Below, in pieces: positions 1 through 11,906 of a stretch of 64,000 bases of DNA; position 1 is the stretch's first letter, and the number at the start of each line of letters is the position of its first letter. Origin of the DNA: Diphasiastrum complanatum (taxonomy: Eukaryota > Streptophyta > Lycopodiopsida > Lycopodiales > Lycopodiaceae). The stretch spans positions 2,249,801 to 2,313,800 of the forward strand of contig CM055097.1 in NCBI GenBank assembly GCA_029204225.1, written 5' to 3'. The position numbers and the translations under genes were made by a program. Below the pieces are notes generated by a model. It did no database searches. It worked only from the letters and a program-made list of their open reading frames with translations, and was not told the origin of the DNA.

Positions 1-1131
1 CAAATTGGTGGATTACAATTTTTTCAAAATTGTGGGAACATATTTACCTTACAAATTTGTGAGGTTCCGATTTTTATTTTTAAAAAGTTTGATGAGACTT
101 GCACTTAATACAGAAAACATTGTGATATACCACAAAGCCGCAAAGGCATTGCCAAGAATTGCTTAAATAAAACATGTGATTGTCTCATATTGGATTCAAG
201 GTCATTAACTACTTGAAAACATGATTGTCTAAGAATTATGGCATAGTGGTGATCATTTTCTTTTCTTATCTCAAGGATTGAGCTCTAATTCAAAGTACGT
301 GCATGGGTAGAGATATGACCACAATAAATAAATAAAACATGCGTAAATATATGACAACGATAAAATTAAAAAAAAACTTACGAACTAATTTTCTGAATGC
401 AAATAGATAACCTTTATTTGATAATATTTGTTAGTGATGATAATGGTACATGATGGAGGTTGAAAGATTGGGCCTGCATGCAAGAAAAAAACATCATGGA
501 AGTTGATATTGGTACATCATGGGAGCATTTGCTATGTTTTACTTGTAGATAGAGGTATGTCTAAAGTGTGGACATGAATACCCACAAAAAAAAAGTCCGA
601 CATGAATTTTTTGATATTTTTGATTTGCAAACAAAAGTGCATCTAAATTGTGGACATGCTTGCCAAAAGAAAGGGGGACATGAATTTTTTTTTTTCCGAC
701 TTGCATATGGAGGTGCATCTAACAAGTTTTCACAATAAGACCTTAGCAATGTGGCCAAGCATTTTGTGCACAAATACTCTTATAATTTAGAGCATTAACT
801 TTAATGTTGACTTTTGTAATATTTGCTTCGACCAAGTGAAACACATAGCATTGCCGTTTTGCCAAAAACATACCTTCACATGGGGCCTTCGGTGATAGGA
901 AGGCCCGAGCCGAAGGGCACCTCCTTGTCAGAGAAGGCCCCTATATACAAGAAGTATCTCTCAATGTGTCAAAGTCTTCTATACTCAATAGTTAATAGCT
1001 TCACTTGGGTGCAACTTCAAGTAGAGAGGTGCAACCCTAAACCTAAAAATAGGGGCTTTGGTGCAACTTCAAGTAAAGTGATGTAAAAGAGGTGAAACCC
1101 TAAACCTAAAACTTAGGGCTTGTATTATCAT
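1..1131. other. Intergenic, AT-rich, no gene seen
   Basis: No reading frame here carries a recognisable motif. Around 550-720 there are two imperfect copies of a phrase built on 'gtggacatg' and 'gacatgaattttt'. Positions 1008-1120 hold a separate short duplication. The stretch forms the 3' flank of the oxygenase gene that ends at 1132. Confidence 0.5.
1008..1120. repeat. Short imperfect tandem duplication
   Basis: Two copies about 52 bp apart (starting near 1008 and 1060) share 'ggtgcaacttcaagta' and then 'ccctaaacctaaa'. The second copy is slightly longer. The duplication sits 12 bp beyond the stop codon of the oxygenase gene, probably in or near its 3' UTR. Confidence 0.6.
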
Positions 1132-2910
1132 TTATGGTGCATCAATTAGTTTCAGAGAATCCAGGGTACACTTCCCAGTGGGTTTGTTTGCAAAAAAGTC
1201 TCGGACATACTCTCTGAATACGCTGTCCCTGTACATGGGCAGGTGCCCACCAAGAAGCTCTGGAATTGGAGCAATCTTTGCATCATCTAAGGGGTGGAAA
1301 AACGTGGGGATTGATATCCGTGCCCTCTCTGCATTCACAATTGCTCGATGCTCCGCACCTTTATATCTCCCATTTGTCAAGATCTGCACAAACAGATGCA
1401 AAATCAGAGCCTACAAAGCTGCCATTCCCAAGCATTCTGTTAATACCCTTCAGAACTCTTGACAAATTTGTACTTGGTGTACATTCAAACTATCTGGAAC
1501 TTGGGCTTTCAATGGTTGAATGAGTGGGTTGGTAGGAATCCTGAATGAAAGCTTTGGCTGCTGGATGAACGCATCCATGTTTTTGCATCACAGCCGCAGT
1601 TTGCCAATGTATTAGAAAGTCTGCTTAGAGCTTTGGTTATACCTGAGTCTGATCGGCCAAATTAACCACAAAAGCATCAGGTAAGGGTTTGACTCCAACC
1701 CACCGTCCTTCATTGAACACTTCCAATCCACCAACCTGATCTTGGAGGAGAATTGTGATGCCACCTAGATCAGTATGAGCACATAGGCCAATCGTGAGTT
1801 CTGGATTGGGACAAGGAGGATAGTAAGTTGGCATTATGATTTGCTGGTGCTTGCCGATGACCTCATAGAGACATTCAGATTCTACCCCCAGACTTTCTGA
1901 TATAGCACAACACAGTCGTTTGGCCAGAGCCCCAGTCTCCTTCGAATACTCCATTGTAACTTCTCTGGCATGACATACGACAATCATCAGCTTCCATTAG
2001 TGGGTAAATTGTAGAATGGCAAGAAGTGGGATATGGAATTGCCTTCATTCAGCAAAGATGTTAAATTTCCCCATGTTGTTATGAACGTTACTTACCTACT
2101 TTAGTCATCACAATCTACTCTGGAAAAGTTTAATTCTTGAGAGCTGAAATAAACATCTGAACCTTGAGATATTTTCTAGAATACTGAAGGAATAATTTTG
2201 CAATCTGAGAAATGATGTATGTGCAGCAAAAGCAGACAACTATCAACATTGGTATGTAATTGAGCTCGTGTGAGTACTACCGGAAAGTAGACGGCTTGGC
2301 AGGCCACAAATGAATGAAATCTGAAAGAGGGCGAGAAGGGCATCTGAGGTAATCCCTCCATTCAAGGAGCGTGTCCCTTGAGAGAGTACGGCTGGTTCCA
2401 AATCGCACAGGCTTCAGCTTATCATCTGGGTAAAGTTTCACGTTTTCTTCCGTGGGAATGTCAAAAAATTCCTGGCAAACTTGCATCATACTCTGCGTGA
2501 CGGATGTTGGTACTCCGTGATTAATCACCTGCAATCAATCAATAGTCATAGGCCAATTGATCCGATTGTTGAATTTTGATTAAGATCGCGTCATTTGCTC
2601 AGTCCTTACTAACCCATATATCATCCACTATTTCTCAGACTTGGAAATGCCCCAGCTCAAAATTGGATTTGTAGATTGAAGAAGCTACTAATGGTCAAAT
2701 GCAACAAAAAATTACCTGGAAAAACCCCCATTTCTGACATGCATCACCTATGGACTTCACTACTTCAGCACGCCCTTCACCATCCAGACCTGCTAGGTCT
2801 ATCTCTGGAATCCCAATCTCATCACCAGCAGAAAGGTAGTGTTTTCCTTCGTCTGATTCTGCTTTTGTGGGTCGCTCATCTACAGGAATGCCAGTCATGC
2901 GGCTGTCCAT
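1132..2910 (-). CDS. 2-oxoglutarate/Fe(II)-dependent dioxygenase, DMR6/DLO-like (4 exons)
   Basis: This is a soluble oxygenase of the plant DOXC class, expected to hydroxylate or desaturate a small molecule such as a phenolic or flavonoid, using 2-oxoglutarate and oxygen. Exons read on the minus strand are 2910-2716, 2528-2281, 1964-1643 and 1383-1132. All junctions are GT-AG, and the spliced frame is open for 338 aa, the normal family length. The N-terminal DIOX_N part has WGFFQ at 61-65 followed by VINHGV. The catalytic part has YYPPCP (195-200), iron ligands H211, D213 and H267, and the 2OG-binding pair R277-x-S279. WRDYLR near 123 resembles the DMR6/DLO (salicylate hydroxylase) and flavone synthase I groups; the substrate cannot be read from sequence. 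The ATG at 2910 is the first after an in-frame stop at 2934-2932. The N-terminus is slightly short, so a further upstream exon is possible. The gene looks functional. Confidence 0.88.
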
Positions 2911-3765
2911 CAGCACCTTCGCCCCTTCAGATTATTTATGCTTCAAAAAACAGAAGAAAGTGTTTTTGGCGTGGTGTTGTTATATCCTTGGCAACCCTCG
3001 TCTCTTGTATGCCACGTGTTTCTTAAAGTATTCGTTGACCAGGGCAGCTTACCCTTCCTGACCGGTTGCACACCTCCTCAAAGTGTATCACATCCATATT
3101 TCGCGGTCCACTATGAGCAAAGACTTCCAATTGTCTTAACTAGCGACTTACACCAAGGCGTAGGCTTTATGTAGATACTTTGTGAGATTGTTGCTTTGTT
3201 ATAGTTGTACAGTATCTCAATTCGTCTTATGGCTTTTACGCTTTCAACATGCATTCCTTTGTACTCTGATGGGTTTTCCCATCTTTTATTAATAAAAACA
3301 GGAAGTTTCTTGTTGTGTGCAATCCACTGAACAGTTGAAATGTCTTCCTACTACGAGCCAGCTCTGAAACCTTTCTACTACCCCAGCCAAAGTTAAGACT
3401 ATTTGGCTTGAGATTTAAAATACACCCACTTACTTAAAAAGATTAATGAAGATAGTGGATCATTAATTGCTTCATTAAAAGCAAAGAATCACTCATTTAT
3501 AGATATTGTGAGTGATAAGTAATAAATAGTAAATAATATGATTTACAAGTTAATGACAATGTGTATGATTAAACGTTTAGAAATGAAATTTTACAAAGTT
3601 TTTTATTTAGCTTCTTGTAGTTTTACAAATTAAAAAACAAACATGGTCACACAGAATGACAAAGTTCTCTCTGAAAAAAGTTCTGAGTCATCTGCAACCC
3701 ACACACATGTTTATAATAAGTATCCATATCTTGGAGGTACTGAGAAAAGATAGGAAATTGATATA
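2911..3765. other. Intergenic, 5' flank of the oxygenase gene
   Basis: No coding signal. The minus strand has a TAAATAA string only about 20 bp upstream of the ATG, too close to be a convincing TATA box. The rest is AT-rich sequence leading into the MULE relic. Confidence 0.4.
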
Positions 3766-4712
3766 TTAAATGTGGGTTAGGTGATGCATCAAACCAATCA
3801 GTTGTTTTAATTTGTAATGCTCCACGGGTGTTCCACCGCGATGTGTGCCCGTGACGGATGACCCAACTAAACGGTTGATGAGATCCGTAACTTTATGATT
3901 TACCTTTCCCCCAAGGACACTATACTTGAGGTAGTGCCATGTCCTCTCAATTAGATTGGTTGTATCCACTTCTCCATGTGGAAATAGTCGTCCCCATTTT
4001 GGCCACATTTGCCTCCACACGACCTCTCTTCCAGTCCATCCCTTATGGACATATTGCAACACATCAAGAGAACGTGAATACTTTTGGTCAAATTCTTGCA
4101 CTAGTCCATCGAACTCTTCTTCTGAATTAGACTGCAACAAGTCACACATGTCTTTGTATAGAGCATCTCTTTCATCTAGTGGGACTTTGGGCAACAGAGT
4201 CTCTACCCATGCCTTTTTGGTGTGAAATGTGCATAGAAGGATATTGCATGCCAAATGTTTGAGCTCTTCTCCTTCTACGATCCAACATGCCGTGTCATTT
4301 GTAACAATTTCTATTATGGCTTGTAGTTCCGTTATGGACTTGTCTATGACAATTGCACGGGGTCTTGTAAATCCAAGTCTACTGAATACCGCTCGAAATG
4401 TTAGTCGCAGTGTTGTCCTTTATCGTCTAAACATACCATGAACCAAATTGGCATCGCATGGCCAACTTGATTTGGAACAACAGCTCCAAACAAGGGAAAG
4501 TTAAATTGGTTTGTCTTAAATGTTGAGTCAACACCCCATGCACTATTTTTGAAAAAACGTTGAGCAAGATAGCTGCGCAACTCCTTATCTCCAAATGCTA
4601 CCACTGACCCGCTTGTAGCATTGCTTTGATTTTCATTGGTACGAACAGATGTTTGTTTCATAGGTGGATGTTGCAACCCACCCCCTTCATTTCCTTCAGT
4701 GCACACACCCAA
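3766..4712 (-). pseudogene. MULE-type (Mutator-like, ZSWIM/FAR1-related) transposase fragment
   Basis: This is a fragment of a Mutator-like DNA transposase, an RNase H-fold DDE enzyme that would cut and move its element. The upstream piece (4712-4401) contains YLAQRFFKNSAWGVDSTF and then FPLFGAVVPNQ, the first catalytic-Asp block of MULE transposases. The downstream piece has IVIDKSITEL (second Asp block), HLACNILLCTFHTKKAW (the C/H block) and then VDTTNLIERTWHYLKY, typical of the region before the SWIM zinc finger. One frameshift near 4.40 kb separates the first two blocks. The N-terminal DNA-binding part and the SWIM finger are absent. No terminal inverted repeats were found. It is a broken autonomous element or a decayed domesticated copy; family assignment is firm, subfamily is not. 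Confidence 0.8.
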
Positions 4713-4977
4713 GGAATCAACAACGCCTCTCCATCAAAGCAAGTGAGTGAACTTTCCAATTAATTTTGCCAAACAAACCCTAAATCCAACAAAATGTCTA
4801 CCAAAGGAACACTCCTATAAAAATGACATGTTCTTTTAGATTAACATCATTGTGATGTCCATGAAGCAAAGCAAGCACTAGAGAGATGATATTGTACCAT
4901 GAAAAATGACAAGCAAAGGGAGTTAGAATGAGAAAAATCGATACATAGAGAGAAACTTTATTAATTTTACCTAGCGG

Positions 4978-5092
<115 letters not shown>

Positions 5093-5220
5093 ACTCAAAT
5101 TAATCACCCTAAACCCCATGTGCACCTTGGTCTCACTTTCATTCACCACTCCTAAATGGATTTGGCCATTGTTTTTTTTTTGTCAAACTTGCTCAGATCT
5201 CGATATGCTTGGTCTTCAAA

Positions 5221-5325
5221 TTGGTCTTGAAGCGGATTTTGAAATTGAAGACTGATCAATATCGATCGATCAAAAAATACAATGCAAGTTTGGTGGCAAA
5301 AGGATATGCTCAAAACATGGCTCTA
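5221..5325 (+). mobile_element. Ty1/copia reverse-transcriptase scrap
   Basis: About 105 bp on the plus strand encode a stretch ending KKYNASLVAKGYAQ, matching the conserved 'yKaRLVAKGYaQ' start of the copia reverse transcriptase domain. No other part of the element is recognisable next to it. It is an old fossil fragment. Confidence 0.65.
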
Positions 5326-7559
5326 AACCCTAAACTACCATATGTCTGTATCACGCTTTAATAGTTCATGTGATTATGGAATGATCATGAGCTGTGAAAG
5401 TACAAAATATGATCATGGTGGGATCGTGGGCTGTCAACCCATTCTCCCATCCGTGCATAGGATTGCGGGCTGTCAATTCACTTTCCCAATTCAGAGAGCA
5501 TACCTGATCCGCCAGTTGCAAGCATGCAGTTTATGGTAACGCGAATCACAAAAATAAACAACATAGTTAGTGATAGAAAAGTGGATTAGAATTTGTTTCT
5601 TCTCAAAAAAAACTCGTGTATATTAATAATCTTATGGAAATAGATTTTCAATTTTCTTTAAATTTTGTAGTCAAAGCTTGTTTGACTACTTTACTGAATA
5701 ATTGCCTACAAATGAGCACTGTATGATCGTCATGGAATGTGTGGTACTCCTAGTTGTATTGACTACATGACTAAATAATCTTATTAGTGTACTTGGATTG
5801 AAAGCTAGAGTATTAAAAATAGGCATGCTTATGCATAAAAGTATGAAGCTAAAACATGATTGTAAAGAAGGCAGGTGGGCTGAAAAAGGTTGAAAAACCT
5901 AAACCATATCTTGAAAAAATAATGTTGTCTTAAACAAGCCATCAAACAATTTCTCTTAGGGTTGATTACAAAAAAAGGAATACGAGCTCTCGTTGTCAAT
6001 TTAAAACATGATGATCTCAATAGCCCTCTGGATCAATGACAACTTTTTCTCAATAGCTTGAAGTCTATACATAAAGTAGCCATATATATTCTACTCATAA
6101 ATAGATCACCAAATATGAGCCTTGTATATCACATGTATATTTCTCAATTGAGTACACCTAAAACTATGTACATTAGTTATGATAGGAGAATTGTAATAAG
6201 GTTCCTTGAGGACCCACATAGATAAGGCTTGTTAGGAATGGTGGCTTGAGCTTTGAGCTCTCTCTGAACCCACGACGTACATTTGTTGCATTAAATATGT
6301 GAAGTGAAAGCAATCTTTGGAATACAATATCTTCAAGGTGCTCATCTTGCTAGTAGCTATCTCTTGCAACAAAATCCAAAGATTTTTTCCCTACATCATT
6401 CTCAATAGACTCCTTTTCCCTAAGGATGGATAGAACTATAGAAAACAATTAGGTGAGGAAAATGATGAATGGGTAACAAAAACAGGGCACATATGTTCGA
6501 AATTAAAACCTTCATCGTAGTTCACATGGAAACTCAACCATGGTTCTCAATTGTCTTCTAGCTATCAACAGATTCAATGTATATCAATGATCAAATAGTG
6601 CTATAAACATGTCACTGTCCTGTTTATAACTGAGTTTTAGTATCTCTAGGTTGACTACTTGTCCGCTCGAATCTGACCTTTTTGGTAGGATAGAAGGCCC
6701 AAACGACAGCATCTCATGTTGTCTAAGTTATGAGATTGTATAAGAAAACTTTATGCTACCCCTAGGTTTGAGCTTCAGAACTTAGAACTTGATTCCTTAC
6801 ATTCCAAAAGTGGCATATAGAGCTAATTTATGTCAAAAAAAACTTTAGCTCCCTAACGAATACATGCGGCTTTTTCAAAGCATGTAAAACAACCAAAATC
6901 AAGCAAAGTATGTTCTATGTAGTATCAACTTAGCTTGTTCCAAGAACAGAAGGTCAATCACCTTTAGACTAGTAGAAAAATAGATAGATTGACTTGAAAT
7001 GATTTAAACATAGACAATCAACATTATAGGTAACTGCAAAGAAACCTACGGTGAGACATAAATGTCGACTAACAGGGACTTTCAAAGCGGGTTCGAAGAA
7101 ATGTCACAGAGTAATGCCTCCAGGTATCTAGTTAAACGTAAACCTAGACATGCAAGAAAATTAACTAGAGGAACATGCTGCTGTACGAGGAACTATTAAT
7201 AAGATACAAGCAAGTGTCAACGTTGGCCTTAGTAACTCCTACAGATATGCAACAGAGCTGACTTCATTGGAATACAACGCAAACAGACTGACTTCATTGA
7301 AAATTAAGCTTCAAAGATATGAAAATGTACCTGTTACAACAGCTCAAATGCATTTGCCAGCTTCAAGCGCCCATAGAACACTTAGGAGCAACGCTATACA
7401 ATCCGACAAAACCGTGAGGACATAAAGGAGGCTGAGCGCACTTTTTTGTTGCAGAAGAGATGCTTGAGGAGAGCTGCAAATTGTATCAATCTCTGTTCAA
7501 AAGCATAGAGCATCAAGATCTGTTCAGAAGCCTAGAGAAGGTGATGAGGAACGCTGATT
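5326..7559. other. Long AT-rich stretch, nothing recognised
   Basis: Both strands were read without finding conserved motifs, splice-consistent exons or RNA genes. Short frames here (for example near 5.34 and 5.83 kb) have no family resemblance. Confidence 0.35.
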
Positions 7560-7661
7560 CAGAGCAGCATTCACAGAATAGCAGATGAGGAGCATATGAG
7601 GATTAGCATTCACAGAATAGCAGATGAGAAGCAGGTGATTCGGAGCACCCAGCATTCACAT
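7560..7661. repeat. Short direct repeats, 39-bp period
   Basis: The string 'gcattcacagaatagcag' occurs at 7567 and again at 7606, each followed by 'atga'. A shorter third match, 'agcattcaca', lies at 7651. 'Gaggagca' and 'gatgag' are interspersed. It looks like a small degenerate minisatellite. Confidence 0.6.
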
Positions 7662-7946
7662 AACGATCAGCAAGTAGGCAATGAGGAGCAGTTGATCAGC
7701 CGCAATATTCCCCCCTGAGTGAGCGAGGTAGCATTCTAAATGCCCGAAATGCAACAACCAATGCTCAGTTGATCCAGGGAACCGTGAGAGCCACTATTGC
7801 TGTTGGCAATTGATGGAGGGAGGAATAGCAGTCGAAGAGGACGCCGAGACCAGGAGTCGTTGGCAGTTGATGGATGCTACATCCTGCCTGCCTCCGCCTT
7901 CAAGCCACTCCAAATCCTTGCGCCACCTGCGTTTCCTGCACGGGCA

Positions 7947-9822
7947 GCCCCATCCGCGGCTATTATTGGGAGAGACGTGCCTATAAGGCCCGACGCTTGG
8001 CAACACCATCAAAAATTCTCTCTCAATTTCACAACTCAAAGTCATCATTCATAATAATAGATCTAAAAACAGAGTGTTAAGGCAAGGGCCACACGTGTTG
8101 AGCATTTCAACCCGGGCCAGTGGGGCCAGTCAAAATAGGCTGCGTGAGCAATTTTTGTGGGCGCGAGCGCTGCACCGCAGTCCTGGGCACCGGGCAGCAC
8201 AGGTCCCGGGGCGGTGGCGCCAAGCAGGGCACATGTGGCGCTGAGCACCGCCACGCCCAAGCATACACATGTGAGTAATGGGGAAAATTGCTTATATATT
8301 CCCTCTCTGTAATCCCATAAACATGCTTATGGGATAAATTCTAGTTGCCTAGACATATGTCGTTTCGACAGCCAATTTTAAAAAAAATAAAAACGTGTGG
8401 TGCAGAATGCACCAGGGCCAAAGCCCCAAGTGCTCATAAGATGCGAGCCCCCCAGTCTCCCCTTGGGGCTTAAGGCACGGGGCCGGACTTGGTTAGCATT
8501 TGGCCTCGGCCCAATGGTTGGATGCCATGTGGCCATAATGTCCGGGCAAGCGGGGACCACCAAAAGTCCTTGCGTGATCGATTTCGGGCAACCAGGAGGG
8601 CTTCAACGAGCTCCAAGCAGCGATGAGTGGCACCGGACAGCTCTTGGGTGGCACCGACCAATGGGAGCCAAGCTGGGTACCTGCACACTGGGCACACACA
8701 CATGTGATTAAATGGGCGTGTTTGCCTATAAATCTGCCTCCAGGAAACCCAGAGATGTGCTTATGAGATAATCTTTTGGCTTCCCAGACATGTGGCGTCA
8801 GGGCAGTCAAATTTTTGTTTTCTTAAAAACATGTGGCTGAGGCAGCACCGAGGCCAAACTGCCACCGTGCCTCTGAGATGCGAGCCCCATCCGCGGTCGT
8901 TACAGGGAGAGACGTGCCTATAAGGCCCGACGCTTGGCAACACCATCAAAGATTCTCTCTCAATTTCACAACTCAAAGTCGTCATTCATAATAATAGATC
9001 TTAAAACAGAGTGTTAAGGCAAGGGCCACACGTGTTGAGCATTTCAACCCGGGCCAGCGGGGCCAGTCAAAATAGGCTGCGCGAGCAATTTTTGTGGCCG
9101 CGGGTGCTGCGCCACAGTCCTGGGCGCCGGGCAGCACAGGTCCCGGGGCAGTGGCGCCAAGCAGGGCACATGTGGCGTTGAGCACCGCCACGCCCAAGCA
9201 TACACATGTGAGTAATGGGGAAATTTGCTTATATATTCCCTCTCTGTAATCCCATAGACACGCTTATGGGATAAATTCTGGTTGCCTAGACACGTGTCAT
9301 TTTGACAGCCAATTTTAAAAAAAAATAAAAACGTGTGGTGCAGAATGCACCAGGGCCAAAGCCCCAAGTGCTCGTAAGATGCGAGCCCCCCAGTCTCCCC
9401 TCGGGGCTTTAAGGCACGGGGCCGGACTTGGTTAGCATTTGGCCTCGGCCCAATGGTTGGGCGCCATGTGGCCACAATGTCCGGGCAAGCGGGGACCACC
9501 AAAAGTCTTGCGTGATCAATTTCGGGCAACCAGGAGGGCTTCATCGAGCTCCGAGCAGCGATGAGTGGCACCGGACAGCTCTTGGGTGGCACCGACCAAT
9601 GGGAGCCAAGCTGGGTACCTACACATCTGGGCACACACACATGTAATTAAATGGGCGTGTTTGCCTATAAATCTGCCTCCAGGAAACCCAGAGATGTGCT
9701 TAAGATAATCTTTTGGCTTCCCAGACATGTGGCGTCAGGGCAGTCAAATTTTTGTTTTTTTAAAAACATGTGGCTGAGGCAGCACCGGGGCCAAACTGCC
9801 ACCGTGCCTCTGAGATGCGAGC
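7947..9822. repeat. Tandem duplication, two copies of a ~937-bp GC-richer unit
   Basis: Copy 1 is about 7947-8883 and copy 2 about 8884-9822. Landmarks such as 'gtgcctataaggcccgac' recur at an offset of 937-939 bp with only scattered differences, so the duplication is fairly recent. The unit is much more GC-rich than its surroundings. It contains TATA-like strings followed by CA-rich or CT-rich stretches ('cctataaggcccgacg', 'gcctataaatctgcctcc', 'cttatatattccctctc'), reminiscent of plant core promoters. Within each unit two diverged halves resemble each other. Several 60-200 aa frames occur but none is conserved or recognisable. It could be a short satellite array or part of a nonautonomous mobile element. 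Confidence 0.85.
8268..8892. repeat. Internal half-unit homology (A/B) inside the 937-bp repeat
   Basis: Segment A (about 8268-8455) and segment B (about 8697-8892) follow the same order. Each has 'acacatgtga', a TATA-like string, 'tgcttatg(g/a)gata', 'gcctagacat' or 'tcccagacatgtg', an A-rich run with 'aaaaacatgtgg' or 'aaaaacgtgtgg', a 'gccaaa' phrase, then 'agatgcgagcccc'. They are clearly diverged copies, so the array reads A-B-A'-B', a higher-order repeat. Confidence 0.65.
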
Positions 9823-10440
9823 AACCCCCCACATCCGGCCCGTAACTCTACCCAAACCCCCCTTTGAGATCGACATGTTTGCACGTTTCAAATCCTTTCG
9901 AATTCACAACCAACCAACCAACCCTAGAGTGAACAAATTACAAAAACTAGCCACAAGTTGGACCCCAAAAAAAAGAAACAACCCACTTAAATAACCAAAT
10001 TCATCATTGATTTTCATTTTAGAACTCTTAAAAACCGACATAGAATCAATTCACATTTACACATTTGATTACAAAAGAGCATAAGATACAAAATTGCAAT
10101 TGTATTACACAAAAATTGGAGGCACAACATCACCATAATGCTGGGATAATATCACCACAAGTAGCTTAAATTGCTTCAAATTCACACTCACTTATACTAA
10201 TATATCCTAATCCACAATATTCTTGAAATTGAACCGTACAAGTTATCAAACATTGGAACACACTTTTTAAAGTATTGAAAATCTACACCTATAGAAAAAA
10301 AATTGCCATCACATCATCTCACAAGGGTCAATGCTTTCATAGCTACCAACCTACATCATCTCTGACCATATCCATGCCTTTGGTCCCTAAAATGGCATCA
10401 CCCACATACATGTTGAGTAATACTTGCCAATGCTTAGCAT
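9823..10440. other. AT-rich spacer, nothing recognised
   Basis: A simple AT-rich stretch between the 937-bp duplication and the TA tract, without coding or RNA signals. Confidence 0.4.
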
Positions 10441-10441
<1 letters not shown>

Positions 10442-10489
<48 letters not shown>

Positions 10490-10498
10490 TATATATAA
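10442..10498. repeat. (TA)n microsatellite
   Basis: An alternating AT run, broken near 10481 by 'gtacac' and then resumed. It can fold back on itself. Confidence 0.95.
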
Positions 10499-11140
10499 CA
10501 ACACATGCAAAAGGATTGAATTGACTCTACTTTTCATATGATAAAGCAAAACTATAAATTTGTGCTCAAACAAATTTATGTGTTAATGACACAACTTTTT
10601 ATCTCAGAAGCACCATATTTCATGTATCCTTCACAACCTTTATCTATCTCACTTTCATTTACACCATACATAACTCATTGAAGATGATCCTTTTCAAGAT
10701 CCTTCAAAGAGTGTCCAATCAATCCATGCCAACCATGAATTTCTTTTTGCCTCAAATACCTACACAATACCAAGTAACCAAGCGAATATTCTATCATCCA
10801 TCTGACATACTATACGTAATTCACCTCTAACATACGATATGCAAAGCATTTACAAATGATTTGAAAGTGCAAATACAGTAGCATGCCTCCTCTTTCAAAC
10901 TTAAATTTTCTAAATCACAACCATGAGCTTGGAATTAACATCACATCCAACAATGCTAATTTTTACACTTGATTCATGCATACTACTTCACAAGCTTGAA
11001 TTCAGCACACTTCTTTACCTTCATTTTCTCATCATATACTACAACTCAACATTCATCACTAGCATGCCTATTCATGCTTTTCAACCATTATCAATGTACA
11101 CAATAAAATGTAGTGCCAAACTCAAGCAAATTCAAGCACT

Positions 11141-11652
<512 letters not shown>

Positions 11653-11857
11653 ATAATTGCAACATCACACTTCTGTGAAAAATATGCAAAACCTTACTAA
11701 TCCTATGAATGAGATCTATCTAGAGTGGACCTCACACGTATCAAAATGAATGCACACGTAGATTCGAAAGTACATAAAAATTTACATACAACCAAGCTAG
11801 AATTTGCTATTTTTCACACCTACCATATGCATTTACATAGATCATTTTCACTCTTTT

Positions 11858-11858
<1 letters not shown>

Positions 11859-11902
<44 letters not shown>
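11859..11902. repeat. (GT)n microsatellite
   Basis: A perfect GT run of about 44 bp, roughly 200 bp downstream of the CT/CA tract. Confidence 0.96.

Positions 11903-11906
<4 letters not shown>

Noticed and set aside
8378-9845. Frames up to 198 aa in the 937-bp duplication
   Set aside because: They occur on both strands of a GC-rich repeat, have no family resemblance and their ends differ between the two copies.
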